A stretch of DNA of 64,000 bases from Microbispora oryzae (GTDB lineage Bacteria > Actinomycetota > Actinomycetes > Streptosporangiales > Streptosporangiaceae): the NCBI RefSeq assembly GCF_017896165.1, contig NZ_JAFCNB010000018.1:79830-143829 (forward strand). Reading direction: 5' to 3'. The translations under genes and the position numbers were made by a program. Shown here one piece after another: positions 19,261-28,267 of the stretch. The notes beneath the pieces are model-generated. The model had not been told where the DNA came from. It saw nothing but the letters and a program-made list of their open reading frames with translations, and searched no databases. Position 1 is the stretch's first letter, and each line of letters begins with the position of its first letter.

Positions 19261-19294
19261 GAGGCCGCCGCCGGCGGCCCCTAATGTTGGGGAC

Positions 19295-20584
19295 GTGACT
19301 CGAACGCAGACCTCCGAGGACCTGTTCGCCCGCGCCCGGCAGATCGTGCCGGGCGGCGTCAACTCTCCGGTACGCGCCTTCGGCGCCGTGGGCGGCACCC
19401 CCAGGTTCATGGCCGCGGGAGAGGGCCCGTACATCACGGACGTGGACGGCAACCGCTACGTCGACCTCGTCTGCTCGTGGGGCCCGATGATCCTCGGCCA
19501 CCGGCACCCCGCCGTCGTGTCCGCGGTCGAGGAGGCGCTGGCCCGGGGCCTGTCGTTCGGCACCGCGACCGAGGGGGAGGTCCGGCTCGCCGAGGAGATC
19601 GTCTCCCGGGTGGGGCCGGTCGAGAAGGTTCGCCTGGTCAGCTCCGGCACCGAGGCCACGATGTCCGCCGTGCGGCTCGCCCGGGGCTTCACCGGCCGTT
19701 CGAAGGTCGTGAAGTTCGCCGGCTGCTACCACGGCCACGTCGACGCCCTCCTCGCCTCGGCCGGCTCCGGCGTCGTCACCTTCGGCCTGCCCGACACCCC
19801 GGGCGTCACCGGGGCCTCCGCCGCCGACACGATCGTGCTGCCGTACAACGCGATGGAGGCGGTCGAGGAGGCGTTCCGGCAGTTCGAGATCGCCTGCGTC
19901 ATCACCGAGGCCTGCCCGGCCAACATGGGGGTCGTGCCGCCCGCCGAGGGCTTCAACCGGCGCCTGCGCGAGCTGTGCGCCGAGCACGGCGCGCTCCTGA
20001 TCGTGGACGAGGTGCTGACCGGCTTCCGGGTCTCCGCCGCCGGCTGGTACGGCCTGGAGCCCGTCGAGGCCGACCTCATGACCTTCGGCAAGGTCATGGG
20101 TGGCGGCCTGCCCGCCGCGGCGTTCGGCGGCCGGGCCGACGTCATGGCCCTGCTCGCCCCCGAGGGGCCCGTCTACCAGGCCGGGACGCTGTCGGGTAAC
20201 CCGCTCGCCTGCGCGGCCGGGCTGGCCACGCTGAGGGCCTGCGACGACGACGTCTACGACCGGCTCGACGCGTCGGCCTTGGTGATCGGCCGGGCCGCCT
20301 CCGACGCGCTGGCCGCCGCCGGGGTGCCGCACCGGCTCCAGCGGGCCGGCAACCTGTTCTCGATCTTCTTCACGGACCGGCCGGTCACCGACTTCGACAC
20401 GGCGAGGACGCAGAACGCCGAGGCCTACCGGGCGTTCTTCCACAGCATGCTCGACCAGGGCGTCTACCTGCCGCCCTCGGCGTACGAGGCGTGGTTCGTC
20501 TCCGCGGCCCACGACGACGAGGCGCTCACCCGCGTCGCGGAGGCCCTCCCCGCCGCCGCCAAGGCCGCGGCCCAGGCCCTCTGA
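19295..20584 (+). CDS. hemL: Glutamate-1-semialdehyde 2,1-aminomutase
   Basis: 429 aa from GTG 19295. The open frame further upstream belongs to an alternative reading of the primase-like gene. Family start: [21 protein letters not shown]. The PLP lysine is K266 in [18 protein letters not shown], with [11 protein letters not shown] upstream (Asp binding the pyridinium nitrogen). It isomerises glutamate-1-semialdehyde to 5-aminolevulinate, directly after HemA in the pathway. It lies 34 bp after the primase-like gene, on the same strand as the hem operon. Confidence 0.97.
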   Translation: MTRTQTSEDLFARARQIVPGGVNSPVRAFGAVGGTPRFMAAGEGPYITDVDGNRYVDLVCSWGPMILGHRHPAVVSAVEEALARGLSFGTATEGEVRLAEEIVSRVGPVEKVRLVSSGTEATMSAVRLARGFTGRSKVVKFAGCYHGHVDALLASAGSGVVTFGLPDTPGVTGASAADTIVLPYNAMEAVEEAFRQFEIACVITEACPANMGVVPPAEGFNRRLRELCAEHGALLIVDEVLTGFRVSAAGWYGLEPVEADLMTFGKVMGGGLPAAAFGGRADVMALLAPEGPVYQAGTLSGNPLACAAGLATLRACDDDVYDRLDASALVIGRAASDALAAAGVPHRLQRAGNLFSIFFTDRPVTDFDTARTQNAEAYRAFFHSMLDQGVYLPPSAYEAWFVSAAHDDEALTRVAEALPAAAKAAAQAL

Positions 20585-20723
20585 GGCGCGGGGCGGGCCA
20601 GTACTCGAGGGCGCTGCTCACGTCACTTACCGTAGCATCGTCCCCGTCACGCTTCGTGGTCATTCCAATCATCTCCGTATGTCGCGTCCGTTGTCTCCCG
20701 CTTGGTCCGGCGCGGGGAACCGG

Positions 20724-21659
20724 TCAGCGGGCGCGACCGCTCGGGACGTCGATCGCCGGCGGCGTCAGGTCGTCCAGGCGTGGGGTGGGGCGGGAGCCGG
20801 AGGTCGCACGGCGGGGGCGGGTGTTCGCGTACAGCAGTCCGGCGACGATGAGGGCGCCCGCCACGAGGGTCGTCGCGGAGATCGTCTCTCCGGTGGCCAG
20901 GGCGGCGGACCCCAGCCCGAAGACCGGCACGAGCAGCGAGTACGGCGCGACGACCGAGGCGTCGTAGCGGCTCAGCAGGAACCCCCAGACGCCGAACCCG
21001 CCGAGCGTGGACAGGTAGGCCGCGAACAGGACCGCACCCGTGCCCTCGAACGTGAAGACGGTCAGCGACGACGGCCCTTCGAGGGCGAGGGCGAGCAGCA
21101 GCAGGGGGACCGACGACACCGCGCTCACCCACACCATGAATCGGAGCGGGTCGGGTGGCGCGGCCTTCCGGGTGGACACGTTGCCGAGCCCCCATCCGGC
21201 GGCCGCGCCCACGCACAGCGCGAACGCCGTGAAGGGGATCGCTCCGGATCTCGCCACCACTCCGGCGGCGATCAGGCCGAGGCCGCAGAACGCGACCGCC
21301 ATTCCGGCCAGGCGCCGCCGGCTGGTGCGCTCGCCGAGCAGCGCCGCCGCGAAGATCGCGGTGAAGACCGCCTGCACCTGGAGCACGAGCGAGGTCAGCC
21401 CGGCCGGCATGCCCGCCCGCATGCCGATCAGGAGCAGGCCGTACTGGGTGACCCCCAGGCTGGCCCCGGCGGCGAACACCCAGCGCCACGGGACGCGGGG
21501 CCCTCCGACGAACAGCACGGCGGGGACGGCGGCCAGCAGGAATCGGAGTGCGGCGAACATCAGGGGCGGATAGTGCCGCAGGCCCGCCTGCATGACCACG
21601 AAGTTGACGCCCCACACGGCCGCCAGCGCGACGGCCAGGGCGAGATGACGAGGACGCAC
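20724..21659 (-). CDS. EamA/DMT-family transporter
   Basis: 311 aa, minus strand, with ten predicted membrane helices in two EamA repeats. The first begins LALAVALAAVWGVNFVVMQAG with the family RFLLAAVPAVLF helix; the second includes AAYLSTLGGFGVWGFLLSRY and the PVFGLGSAALATGE helix. Such proteins usually export amino acids or small metabolites. It is divergent from the LysR gene, so control by that regulator is likely. The C-terminal tail (RPRRATSGSRP) is basic and cytoplasmic. Confidence 0.9.
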   Translation of the reverse strand: MRPRHLALAVALAAVWGVNFVVMQAGLRHYPPLMFAALRFLLAAVPAVLFVGGPRVPWRWVFAAGASLGVTQYGLLLIGMRAGMPAGLTSLVLQVQAVFTAIFAAALLGERTSRRRLAGMAVAFCGLGLIAAGVVARSGAIPFTAFALCVGAAAGWGLGNVSTRKAAPPDPLRFMVWVSAVSSVPLLLLALALEGPSSLTVFTFEGTGAVLFAAYLSTLGGFGVWGFLLSRYDASVVAPYSLLVPVFGLGSAALATGETISATTLVAGALIVAGLLYANTRPRRATSGSRPTPRLDDLTPPAIDVPSGRAR

Positions 21660-21818
21660 GCGTCCACTCCTTCGCTTGGGGGATCGGTGTGACCGTCACC
21701 CGGGATCTCCGGGGGACCCGCGGGCAAGGAACGGCGAGCCCCGCGACGCACCGGTCTGCTGAAGAATCCTTTGTCGATCGGTATGACAACAGATTCGCAC
21801 TGCTTAACTATTGAGGAC

Positions 21819-21856
21819 AAGCGAGATTTTCTTAGGTCTATTGTTTAGACTCGCTT
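21819..21856 (+). promoter_or_regulatory. Inverted repeat before lysR, probable LysR operator
   Basis: AAGCGAG (21819-21825) and its complement CTCGCTT (21850-21856) flank an AT-rich stretch that itself contains TCTA...TAGA. The element ends 2 bp before the LysR ATG and lies between divergent genes, the usual place of a LysR-type binding site. No ribosome-binding site fits between it and the ATG. Confidence 0.55.
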
Positions 21857-21858
21857 AG

Positions 21859-22767
21859 ATGTTGGATCTGAACCGGCTGAAGGCCCTGCACGCGGTGGCC
21901 GTCCACGGGTCGGTGGGCGCGGCGGCCGAGGCTCTGATGGTGACGCCGTCCGCCGTCTCCCAGCAGCTCGCGAAGCTGGAACGGGAGACCGGGACGGTCC
22001 TGGTGGAGCGCAACGGGCGCGGCGTACGCCTGACGGACGCGGCGGGTCTGCTCGCGGAGCACGCCGGGCGCATCATCGCGCTCGTGCAGACCGCCGAGGC
22101 CGACTTCGAGGCCCTGCGGGGGGCGGTGGTGGGCCGGCTCACCGTGGCGGCGTTCCCGACCGCCGCGCGGGGCGTTCTCCCGCAGGCGCTGTCCGTCCTG
22201 AAGCGGCAGCACCCCGACCTGGACCTGCTGCTCTACGAACGAGAGCCGGAGCGGCAGATCCGCGAGGTGGCCCGGGGGGAGATCGACCTCGGTGTGGTCC
22301 AGGACTGGCTCAACCGCCCCATGGCGATGCCCGACGGACTGGAGCGCGTCACCCTGCTCGACGACGTCGCCGACGTCGTGGTGGCGGCGGGGAACCCCCT
22401 GGCGGGGCGGCGGGGAGTGCGCCTGGCCGACCTCGCCGACGACCCCTGGATCAGCTCGACGCCGGGCACCGTCTGCCACGACTTCCTGGTGTTCCTCTTC
22501 CGCTCGCAGGAGCGGGAGCCGCGGATCGTGTGCATGGCCGACGAGTACCCGACCCAGCTCGCCCTGGTGGCCGCCGGACACGGCTACGCGCTGATCCCCC
22601 GGCTCGGCAGGGGGCCGCTGCCCCCGGGCGTCGAGGCGCTGACCCTGGATTCGCCGCCGGTCCGCCGGATCTACGCCATCTGGCGAGCCGACGCCGCCCG
22701 GCGCCCGGCGATCCGCGCCGCGGTCGACGCGCTGCGCTCCGTCGGCTCCGGCCTCCACCTGCTGTGA
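21859..22767 (+). CDS. LysR-family transcriptional regulator
   Basis: 302 aa. The N-terminal winged helix-turn-helix is LDLNRLKALHAVAVHGSVGAAAEALMVTPSAVSQQLAKLE; the effector domain (about residues 88-295) begins VGRLTVAAFPTAARGVLPQAL. The ATG at 21859 is directly preceded by an inverted repeat with no Shine-Dalgarno sequence, so a leaderless transcript is likely. It is divergent from an EamA transporter, its probable target. Ligand unknown. Confidence 0.93.
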   Translation: MLDLNRLKALHAVAVHGSVGAAAEALMVTPSAVSQQLAKLERETGTVLVERNGRGVRLTDAAGLLAEHAGRIIALVQTAEADFEALRGAVVGRLTVAAFPTAARGVLPQALSVLKRQHPDLDLLLYEREPERQIREVARGEIDLGVVQDWLNRPMAMPDGLERVTLLDDVADVVVAAGNPLAGRRGVRLADLADDPWISSTPGTVCHDFLVFLFRSQEREPRIVCMADEYPTQLALVAAGHGYALIPRLGRGPLPPGVEALTLDSPPVRRIYAIWRADAARRPAIRAAVDALRSVGSGLHLL

Positions 22768-22795
22768 CCGGCGGGCCGGGTAGGCTGTCGAGGTC

Positions 22796-23533
22796 ATGAC
22801 AGAAATGACCATCGTCCACCTCCTGCGTCACGGGGAGGTGCACAATCCGTCCGGCGTCCTGTACGGCAGGATGCCCGGCTATCACCTGTCCGAGACGGGG
22901 CACCGGATGGCCGCCACGGTCGCCAAGGCCGTCGCCGGCCGGGACATCGTGGCCCTGTGGAGCTCCCCGATGGAGCGCGCCCAGGAGACCGCCGCGCCGT
23001 CGGCGGAGGCGCTCGGGCTGGAGGTCCGGCTCGACGAGCGGCTCATCGAGGCCGGGAACGTCTTCGAGGGGCTGCGGGTGACCGGGGGCGGCGGCGTGTT
23101 CCGCGACCCGCGGGCCTACCGGCACTTCAGGAACCCGTTCCGCCCGTCCTGGGGCGAGCCGTACACCGACATCGTGATCCGCATGAAGTCGGTCATCGAC
23201 GACGCGAGGCGCCAGGTCAGGGGGCACGAGGCGCTGCTGGTCAGCCATCAGCTGCCGATCTGGATCACCAGACTCGCCGCCGAGGGCCGCCGGCTGTGGC
23301 ACGATCCGCGCCGCCGCCAGTGCGCGCTGGCCAGTCTCACCAGCTTCACCTTCGAGGGCGGCCGGCTGATCAGCGTCGGCTACAGCGAGCCCGCCGGGAT
23401 GCTGCTGCGTGAGACCTCGGCCCAGCCGCAGGGGGACGCCGCGCTGTTCGAACGGGCCGACGTGCCGCTCGCCGACATCGCGGGGCGCGAGCCCGAGGAC
23501 GAGGGAAGCGGCAGGTCGCTGCCCGGAGCGTGA
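22796..23533 (+). CDS. Histidine phosphatase family protein
   Basis: 245 aa from ATG 22796. The catalytic RHG motif is VHLLRHGEVHNPSG (His near residue 12). LWSSPMERAQETAAPSAEALG and LLVSHQLPIWI (second His) complete the phosphoglycerate-mutase-like active site. This branch contains broad phosphatases rather than glycolytic mutase. It lies just upstream of the cytochrome c maturation genes on the same strand, a common actinomycete arrangement, although the substrate is unknown. Confidence 0.9.
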   Translation: MTEMTIVHLLRHGEVHNPSGVLYGRMPGYHLSETGHRMAATVAKAVAGRDIVALWSSPMERAQETAAPSAEALGLEVRLDERLIEAGNVFEGLRVTGGGGVFRDPRAYRHFRNPFRPSWGEPYTDIVIRMKSVIDDARRQVRGHEALLVSHQLPIWITRLAAEGRRLWHDPRRRQCALASLTSFTFEGGRLISVGYSEPAGMLLRETSAQPQGDAALFERADVPLADIAGREPEDEGSGRSLPGA

Positions 23534-23609
23534 CCCGCCGGGCGGTGCGCTCCCCGGCGTCGGTAGGCTTACAGCTCTACCGGTCGTAGTGCAAGGAGAT
23601 CCTCCTCCC

Positions 23610-24176
23610 GTGTCCGCCAAGAGCCTGACCGTCATCGCCGCTCTGGCCGTGACAGCCGTCGCCGGCTGCGCGGGCGGCCAGACGTCCCAGCCCCGCTCCG
23701 GCGACACCCGGTTCGTCGCGGGAGACGGCCGCGTCGAGTTCTTCGACGCGGCGCAACGCCACAAGGCCCCCGAGATCGGCGGCGCGACGCTCGACGGCGG
23801 GACGACCCAGATGGCCCCCGGCAAGGTCTACGTGCTGAACTTCTGGGCGTCCTGGTGCGCCCCCTGCCGCGCCGAGGCCCCCGTGCTCAAGGACGTCGCC
23901 GCCAAGACGAAGCCGAAGGGCGTGGAGTTCCTCGGGGTCAACTTCAAGGACCTCCAGGCGTCGGCCCAGGCGTACGACAGGACCGTCAAGCCGGGTTACC
24001 CGAGCCTGTTCGACCAGAGCGGCAAGGTGCTGCTCAAGTTCCAGCCCACGGTGCCGCCGGCGGCCATCCCGTCCACGCTGATCATCGACGGTCAGGGGCG
24101 CATCGCCGCCCGCGCGCTCGGCGCGGTGAAGTACGACGACCTCCTCAACGCGGTGACCAAGGTCAGCGATGAGTGA
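23610..24176 (+). CDS. TlpA/ResA-like thioredoxin lipoprotein (cytochrome c maturation)
   Basis: 188 aa from GTG 23610, with AAGGAG 11 bases upstream. A lipoprotein signal (SLTVIAALAVTAVAGC) places the protein on the outer membrane face. The thioredoxin fold carries the redox motif NFWASWCAPCRAEAP and the cis-Pro region PAAIPSTLIIDGQGRI. It should keep apocytochrome c haem-binding cysteines reduced, with electrons from CcdA encoded next (8-bp overlap). First gene of the CcsX-CcdA-ResB-CcsB operon. Confidence 0.92.
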   Translation: MSAKSLTVIAALAVTAVAGCAGGQTSQPRSGDTRFVAGDGRVEFFDAAQRHKAPEIGGATLDGGTTQMAPGKVYVLNFWASWCAPCRAEAPVLKDVAAKTKPKGVEFLGVNFKDLQASAQAYDRTVKPGYPSLFDQSGKVLLKFQPTVPPAAIPSTLIIDGQGRIAARALGAVKYDDLLNAVTKVSDE

Positions 24177-24900
24177 CCTCGGCAGCACCCTCGCGAGCGG
24201 CTCCCTGGTCCTGGCGCTGCCGATCGCCCTGGCCGCCGGGGTGGTCTCGTTCGCCTCGCCGTGCGTGCTGCCGCTCGTGCCCGGCTACCTGTCGTACGTG
24301 ACCGGCATGAGCGCCGACCCCAGGCGGGGGCGGATGGTCCTCGGCAGCGCGCTGTTCGTGCTCGGCTTCGCCGCGGTGTTCGTGCTCGGCGGCGCTCTCT
24401 TCGGCGGGCTCGGCGGCGTCCTGCTCGGGAACGCCGACGTGATCACCCGCGTGCTCGGCGTCGTGACCATCGTGCTCGGGCTGGGATTCCTGGGGCTGGT
24501 CCCCGGCCTCCAGCGCGACGTGCGCATCCATCGGCTGCCCACCGCCGGTCTCGCCGGGGCCCCGCTGCTCGGGGTCGTGTTCGGGCTCGGCTGGACGCCC
24601 TGCATCGGGCCCACCCTCGCCGTCGTCCTCACGCTCTCGGTCAACCAGGGGAGTGCCGCGCGCGGCGCCGTGCTCGCCTTCGCGTACGCCCTGGGGCTCG
24701 GCGTGCCGTTCGTGCTCGCCGGGCTGGCCTACCGCAGGGCGCTCACCGCCTTCCGGGCCGTGCGCCGTCACACGGTCCTGGTCACCCGAATCGGAGGCGC
24801 CATGCTGGTCGCGGTGGGCCTGCTGCTGGTGACCGGCTGGTGGGGCGGCATCATCGCCGGCATCCAGGGCTGGGTGGGCGGATTCGAGCCGGTGATCTGA
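24169..24900 (+). CDS. ccdA: Cytochrome c biogenesis protein CcdA
   Basis: 243 aa integral membrane thiol reductase with about six to seven helices. The two redox cysteines sit in FASPCVLPLVPGYLSY and LGWTPCIGPT, the paired positions typical of CcdA/DsbD cores. It relays reducing power from cytoplasmic thioredoxin to the extracytoplasmic TlpA-like protein. Its start overlaps the previous gene by 8 bp and its stop touches the next ATG. Confidence 0.95.
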   Translation: MSDLGSTLASGSLVLALPIALAAGVVSFASPCVLPLVPGYLSYVTGMSADPRRGRMVLGSALFVLGFAAVFVLGGALFGGLGGVLLGNADVITRVLGVVTIVLGLGFLGLVPGLQRDVRIHRLPTAGLAGAPLLGVVFGLGWTPCIGPTLAVVLTLSVNQGSAARGAVLAFAYALGLGVPFVLAGLAYRRALTAFRAVRRHTVLVTRIGGAMLVAVGLLLVTGWWGGIIAGIQGWVGGFEPVI

Positions 24901-26675
24901 TGAGCCCGACCCAGGACACCGGCACACCGCACGGCACGACCGCCAAGCCACAGGACGGCTGGCAACAGGACGGTCAGGCCAGGGACGGTCAGGCACAGGA
25001 CAGTCAGGCACAGGACAGTCAGGCACAGGACAGTCAGGCACAGGACACCGCTGTCTCGGCCGCCTCCGCGGCCATGGGCACCGCCCCGCGCGAGCCCGAG
25101 CGGCCGGTCGGCCTCGGCCTGGTCGGCTGGACGCGCTGGACCTGGCGCACCCTCACCTCGATGCGCACCGCCCTGATCCTGCTGTTCCTGCTCGCGCTCG
25201 GCTCGGTGCCCGGCTCGCTCTACCCGCAGCGCTCCGTGGACCCCGCCAGGGTGGCGCAGTACTTCACCGACAGCCCGACCGAGGCGAAGTGGCTCGACCG
25301 CTTCTGGCTGTTCGACGTCTTCACCTCGCCCTGGTACGCGGCGGTCTACCTGCTGCTGTTCATCTCGCTCGCGGGATGCGTGTTCCCGCGCGCGCTCCAG
25401 CACCTCAAGGAGATCCGCCGCCGACCGCCCGCGGCCCCGCGCAACCTGCTGCGGCTGCCGCACGCCGCTGACTTCGACGGCGACCTGTCGCTGGAGGATG
25501 CGGCCAGGACGCTGCGCCGCAGGCGCTTCCGGGTCGTCACCGGGCCCGGCTGGGTGGCCGCGGAGAAGGGCTACCTGCGCGAGACCGGCAACCTGCTCTT
25601 CCACGTCTCACTGCTCGCGTTGCTGTTGGCGATCGGCCTGGGCGGCCTGTACGGCTACCGGGGCAACGTGCTCGTCGTGGAGGGCGACGGCTTCGCCAAC
25701 ACCGTCGCGGCCTACGACAGGTTCATGCCGGGCCAGCGGGTGTCGGCGGAGTCCCTCACGCCGTTCTCCTTCACACTCAAGGACTTCCAGGCCAGTTATG
25801 TGGCGGCCGGGCCGAAGGCCGGGCAGCCGCTCGACTACAGCGCCAGGCTTTCGGTGCAGGACACGCCCACGGCGCCGCCGCGCGACGTCGATCTCAAGGT
25901 CAACGACCCGCTCGACGTCGATGGCACGCTGACCTATCTGATCGGGCACGGATACGCCCCGACCTTCCGGGTGACGGACGGCAAGGGCCAGGTGGCGTAC
26001 GACGGGCCGGTGCCGTGCCTGGCGGACGACCAGGCCACCTACACCTCCGAGTGCGTCATCAAGGTGCCCGACGCCGAGCCGACCCAGCTCGGCTTCCTGG
26101 CGCGGTTCCTGCCCACGACCGTGCCGAACGGGAACGCCTGGGTGTCGATCTTCCCGGGCGCCGCCAACCCGACGGTCCAGGTCTTCCCGTTCGCGGGCGA
26201 CCTCGGCCTGAAGTCGGGCCGGCCGCAGTCGGTGTACCAGCTCGACACCGATCACCTGAAGCCGCTCGGCGCCATGTCGGCCCAGCCGACGCCGCTCAAG
26301 GTTGGGGAGACGAAGGAGCTCGCCGACGGAGCGGGGAAGATCCAGTTCACCGGCGTCAAGGAGTGGATCAGCCTCCAGACCACGTACGACCCCGGCCGGC
26401 TGCCGGCGTTGATCGCCGCGGCGGCCGCCGTCATCGGGCTGGTGCTGTCGCTGACGGTCCGCCGCCGCCGGGTCTGGGTCCGCACCGGGGACGGGAAGGT
26501 CACGGTCGGCGGGCTCACCCGTACGGAGGGCACCGGCGCCGCCTTCGCCGAGGAGTTCGGCGAGATCGTCACCGCCCTCGGCGGGAACGCCACGGAGGCC
26601 GGGACGCCTCCGGCCGGTCCCGTCGGCGAGGATCAGGAACACGACGTGCCGGGCGCCCGCCCGGCCGAGGAGTAG
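24900..26675 (+). CDS. resB: Cytochrome c biogenesis protein ResB (Ccs1)
   Basis: 591 aa from ATG 24900 (ATGA junction with ccdA). After about 75 residues of a low-complexity Gln/Asp-rich head with tandem repeats, membrane helices appear at TALILLFLLALGSVPGSLYP, VYLLLFISLAGCVF and LLFHVSLLALLLAIGLGG. A large extracytoplasmic domain follows, then a last helix (PALIAAAAAVIGLVLSL). ResB works with CcsB as the System II haem lyase that attaches haem to apocytochrome c. The repeat-rich N-terminus is unlike the conserved core and may vary between strains. Confidence 0.94.
   Translation: MSPTQDTGTPHGTTAKPQDGWQQDGQARDGQAQDSQAQDSQAQDSQAQDTAVSAASAAMGTAPREPERPVGLGLVGWTRWTWRTLTSMRTALILLFLLALGSVPGSLYPQRSVDPARVAQYFTDSPTEAKWLDRFWLFDVFTSPWYAAVYLLLFISLAGCVFPRALQHLKEIRRRPPAAPRNLLRLPHAADFDGDLSLEDAARTLRRRRFRVVTGPGWVAAEKGYLRETGNLLFHVSLLALLLAIGLGGLYGYRGNVLVVEGDGFANTVAAYDRFMPGQRVSAESLTPFSFTLKDFQASYVAAGPKAGQPLDYSARLSVQDTPTAPPRDVDLKVNDPLDVDGTLTYLIGHGYAPTFRVTDGKGQVAYDGPVPCLADDQATYTSECVIKVPDAEPTQLGFLARFLPTTVPNGNAWVSIFPGAANPTVQVFPFAGDLGLKSGRPQSVYQLDTDHLKPLGAMSAQPTPLKVGETKELADGAGKIQFTGVKEWISLQTTYDPGRLPALIAAAAAVIGLVLSLTVRRRRVWVRTGDGKVTVGGLTRTEGTGAAFAEEFGEIVTALGGNATEAGTPPAGPVGEDQEHDVPGARPAEE
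24961..25050 (+). repeat. 15-bp tandem repeats inside resB
   Basis: Unit AGGCACAGGACAGTC is repeated exactly at 24991-25005, 25006-25020 and 25021-25035. Diverged copies lie on both sides (24961-24990, 25036-25050). Because 15 is a multiple of 3, the repeat encodes an in-frame pentapeptide (QAQDS) series in the cytoplasmic head of ResB. Confidence 0.95.
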
Positions 26676-26677
26676 TC

Positions 26678-27646
26678 ATGCTCACGCAGGTCAACGACGG
26701 ACTCGCCACGGTGAGCGATCAGCTCGTCCTGGTCACCGTCCTGCTCTATCTCGCCGCCATGATCTGCTTCGCCCTGGAGCTGGCCTTCGGCCGGGTCCGT
26801 ACGGCGGTCGTGGCGGAGCGCAGGCTGGTCACGGTCGGCGCCCCCGCGGCCCCGGAGAACGGCGTAGGGGAGGGCGCGGGGGACGGTGGCGGCGCCGAGC
26901 CGCAGCAGGCCGCCGGATGGGCGATCACGGCGGGTTCGGCGGGTGTCGTGATCTCCTGGCTCGCCTGGGCGGGCAACCTCGCCGGCATCCTCACCCGCGG
27001 CCTCGCCGTCGACCGGTGGCCGTGGGGCAACATGTACGAGTTCGTGGTGGCTATCTGCTTCGCGGCCGTCACGGCGTTCCTGGTGCTGCTGACACGTCAG
27101 CCGATCCGGTTCCTCGGGGCGTTCGTCACGCTGACGGCAGCTCTCGGCCTCGGCTTCGCGGTGCTCTTCCTGCATGTCCAGGCCGGGCCGGTGATGCCCG
27201 CCCTGCACTCGTACTGGATCGCCATCCACGTGACCGCGGCGATCGTGGCCAGCGGGCTCTTCGTCCTCGCGGGCGTCTGCGCCATCCTCTACCTGATCCG
27301 CAAGGACGGGCGGGCGTCCAGCCTGCCGACCCGCGAGGTGCTGGAGCGCGTCGTCCACCGGACGATCGTGATCTCCTTCCCGATCTGGACGTTCGCCGTG
27401 ATCGCCGGGGCGATGTGGGCCGACCGGGCCTGGGGACGCTACTGGGGCTGGGACCCCAAGGAGGTCTGGGCGTTCGTCACGTGGGTCGTGTACGCCGCGT
27501 ACCTGCACGCCCGCGCCACCGCGGGCTGGCGCGGCAGGGCGGCGATCATCATCTCGCTCGTCGCGTTCGCCTGCCTGCTGTTCAACCTGATCGGGGTGAA
27601 CATCTTCATCTCGGGCCTGCACTCCTACGCGGACGTGCCGAGCTAG
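26678..27646 (+). CDS. ccsB: System II cytochrome c haem lyase subunit CcsA/CcsB
   Basis: 322 aa from ATG 26678. The polytopic protein contains the haem-handling tryptophan-rich motif WGRYWGWDPKEVWAFVTW and conserved histidines in LHSYWIAIHVTAAIV and in GLHSYADVPS. About eight helices are predicted. With ResB it transports and ligates haem to c-type cytochromes. It starts 2 bp after resB and closes the operon. A Gly/Ala/Glu-rich insert near residues 55-75 is probably a flexible cytoplasmic loop. Confidence 0.94.
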   Translation: MLTQVNDGLATVSDQLVLVTVLLYLAAMICFALELAFGRVRTAVVAERRLVTVGAPAAPENGVGEGAGDGGGAEPQQAAGWAITAGSAGVVISWLAWAGNLAGILTRGLAVDRWPWGNMYEFVVAICFAAVTAFLVLLTRQPIRFLGAFVTLTAALGLGFAVLFLHVQAGPVMPALHSYWIAIHVTAAIVASGLFVLAGVCAILYLIRKDGRASSLPTREVLERVVHRTIVISFPIWTFAVIAGAMWADRAWGRYWGWDPKEVWAFVTWVVYAAYLHARATAGWRGRAAIIISLVAFACLLFNLIGVNIFISGLHSYADVPS

Positions 27647-27674
27647 GAGACAGGCACGGAGGGGATGGGCGCCG

Positions 27675-27983
27675 TCAGTCCTCGTCGCGGAGACGGCGCT
27701 CCAGCCTGCGCAGGAACTCGGGGTCGTCGTCGGGTCCGCGCGGCGTCTCGTGGTGCGACGCCCGCGCACGAGCGGCCATGGGGCCGTACACGATCTCCCT
27801 GACGCGCGGGGGACGGCCCAGGAACAGCCAGAACAAGCCGCCCAGCGCGGCGAGGACCACCACGATGAGCACCCACAGAGGCTTCGACAGGGTCATCATC
27901 TCCTGCCCGGGGGTCGTGATCACGTCGAGCAGGCAGTAGAGCCAGAAGGCAAGCAGCGCCAGGCCGATAATCACGCTAGGCAT
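27675..27983 (-). CDS. PLDc_N (phospholipase D nuclease N-terminal-like) small membrane protein
   Basis: 102 aa from ATG 27983 on the minus strand (an ATG at 28001 is an alternative). Two membrane helices, IIGLALLAFWLYCLLDVI and PLWVLIVVVLAALGGLFWLFLG, form the PLDc_N hairpin. A charged cytoplasmic tail rich in Arg follows. Despite the family name there is no catalytic HKD motif. Convergent with the cytochrome c maturation operon; function unknown. Confidence 0.82.
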   Translation of the reverse strand: MPSVIIGLALLAFWLYCLLDVITTPGQEMMTLSKPLWVLIVVVLAALGGLFWLFLGRPPRVREIVYGPMAARARASHHETPRGPDDDPEFLRRLERRLRDED

Positions 27984-28267
27984 GCCCACACGGTAAGCCA
28001 TCGCGGCGAGTGATTGGGCTGGTCCGCCCGCATCCGGACCGGCGGAGACGCCGATTGGCACGCACGGCTGGGGGGAATCCGGCCGGGTAAAACCCGCGGC
28101 GGGGACGCCTGCGTGACCGCCGTGAGCCAAGAGGGCCGTTGGGGATGACGCGGCCCGATCAGCATCGTACGGTGGACCGGTACAGAGCGGGTCGCGAGAT
28201 CGCCGGCGAGTGCGTGCGGTCGTCTGCCGGGCCCGATGACGGCGGGGAGCGCGACAAGAGGGGTGCG

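Noticed and set aside
24961..25050. CRISPR-like direct repeats
   Set aside because: 15-bp units without spacers, inside the resB coding frame.
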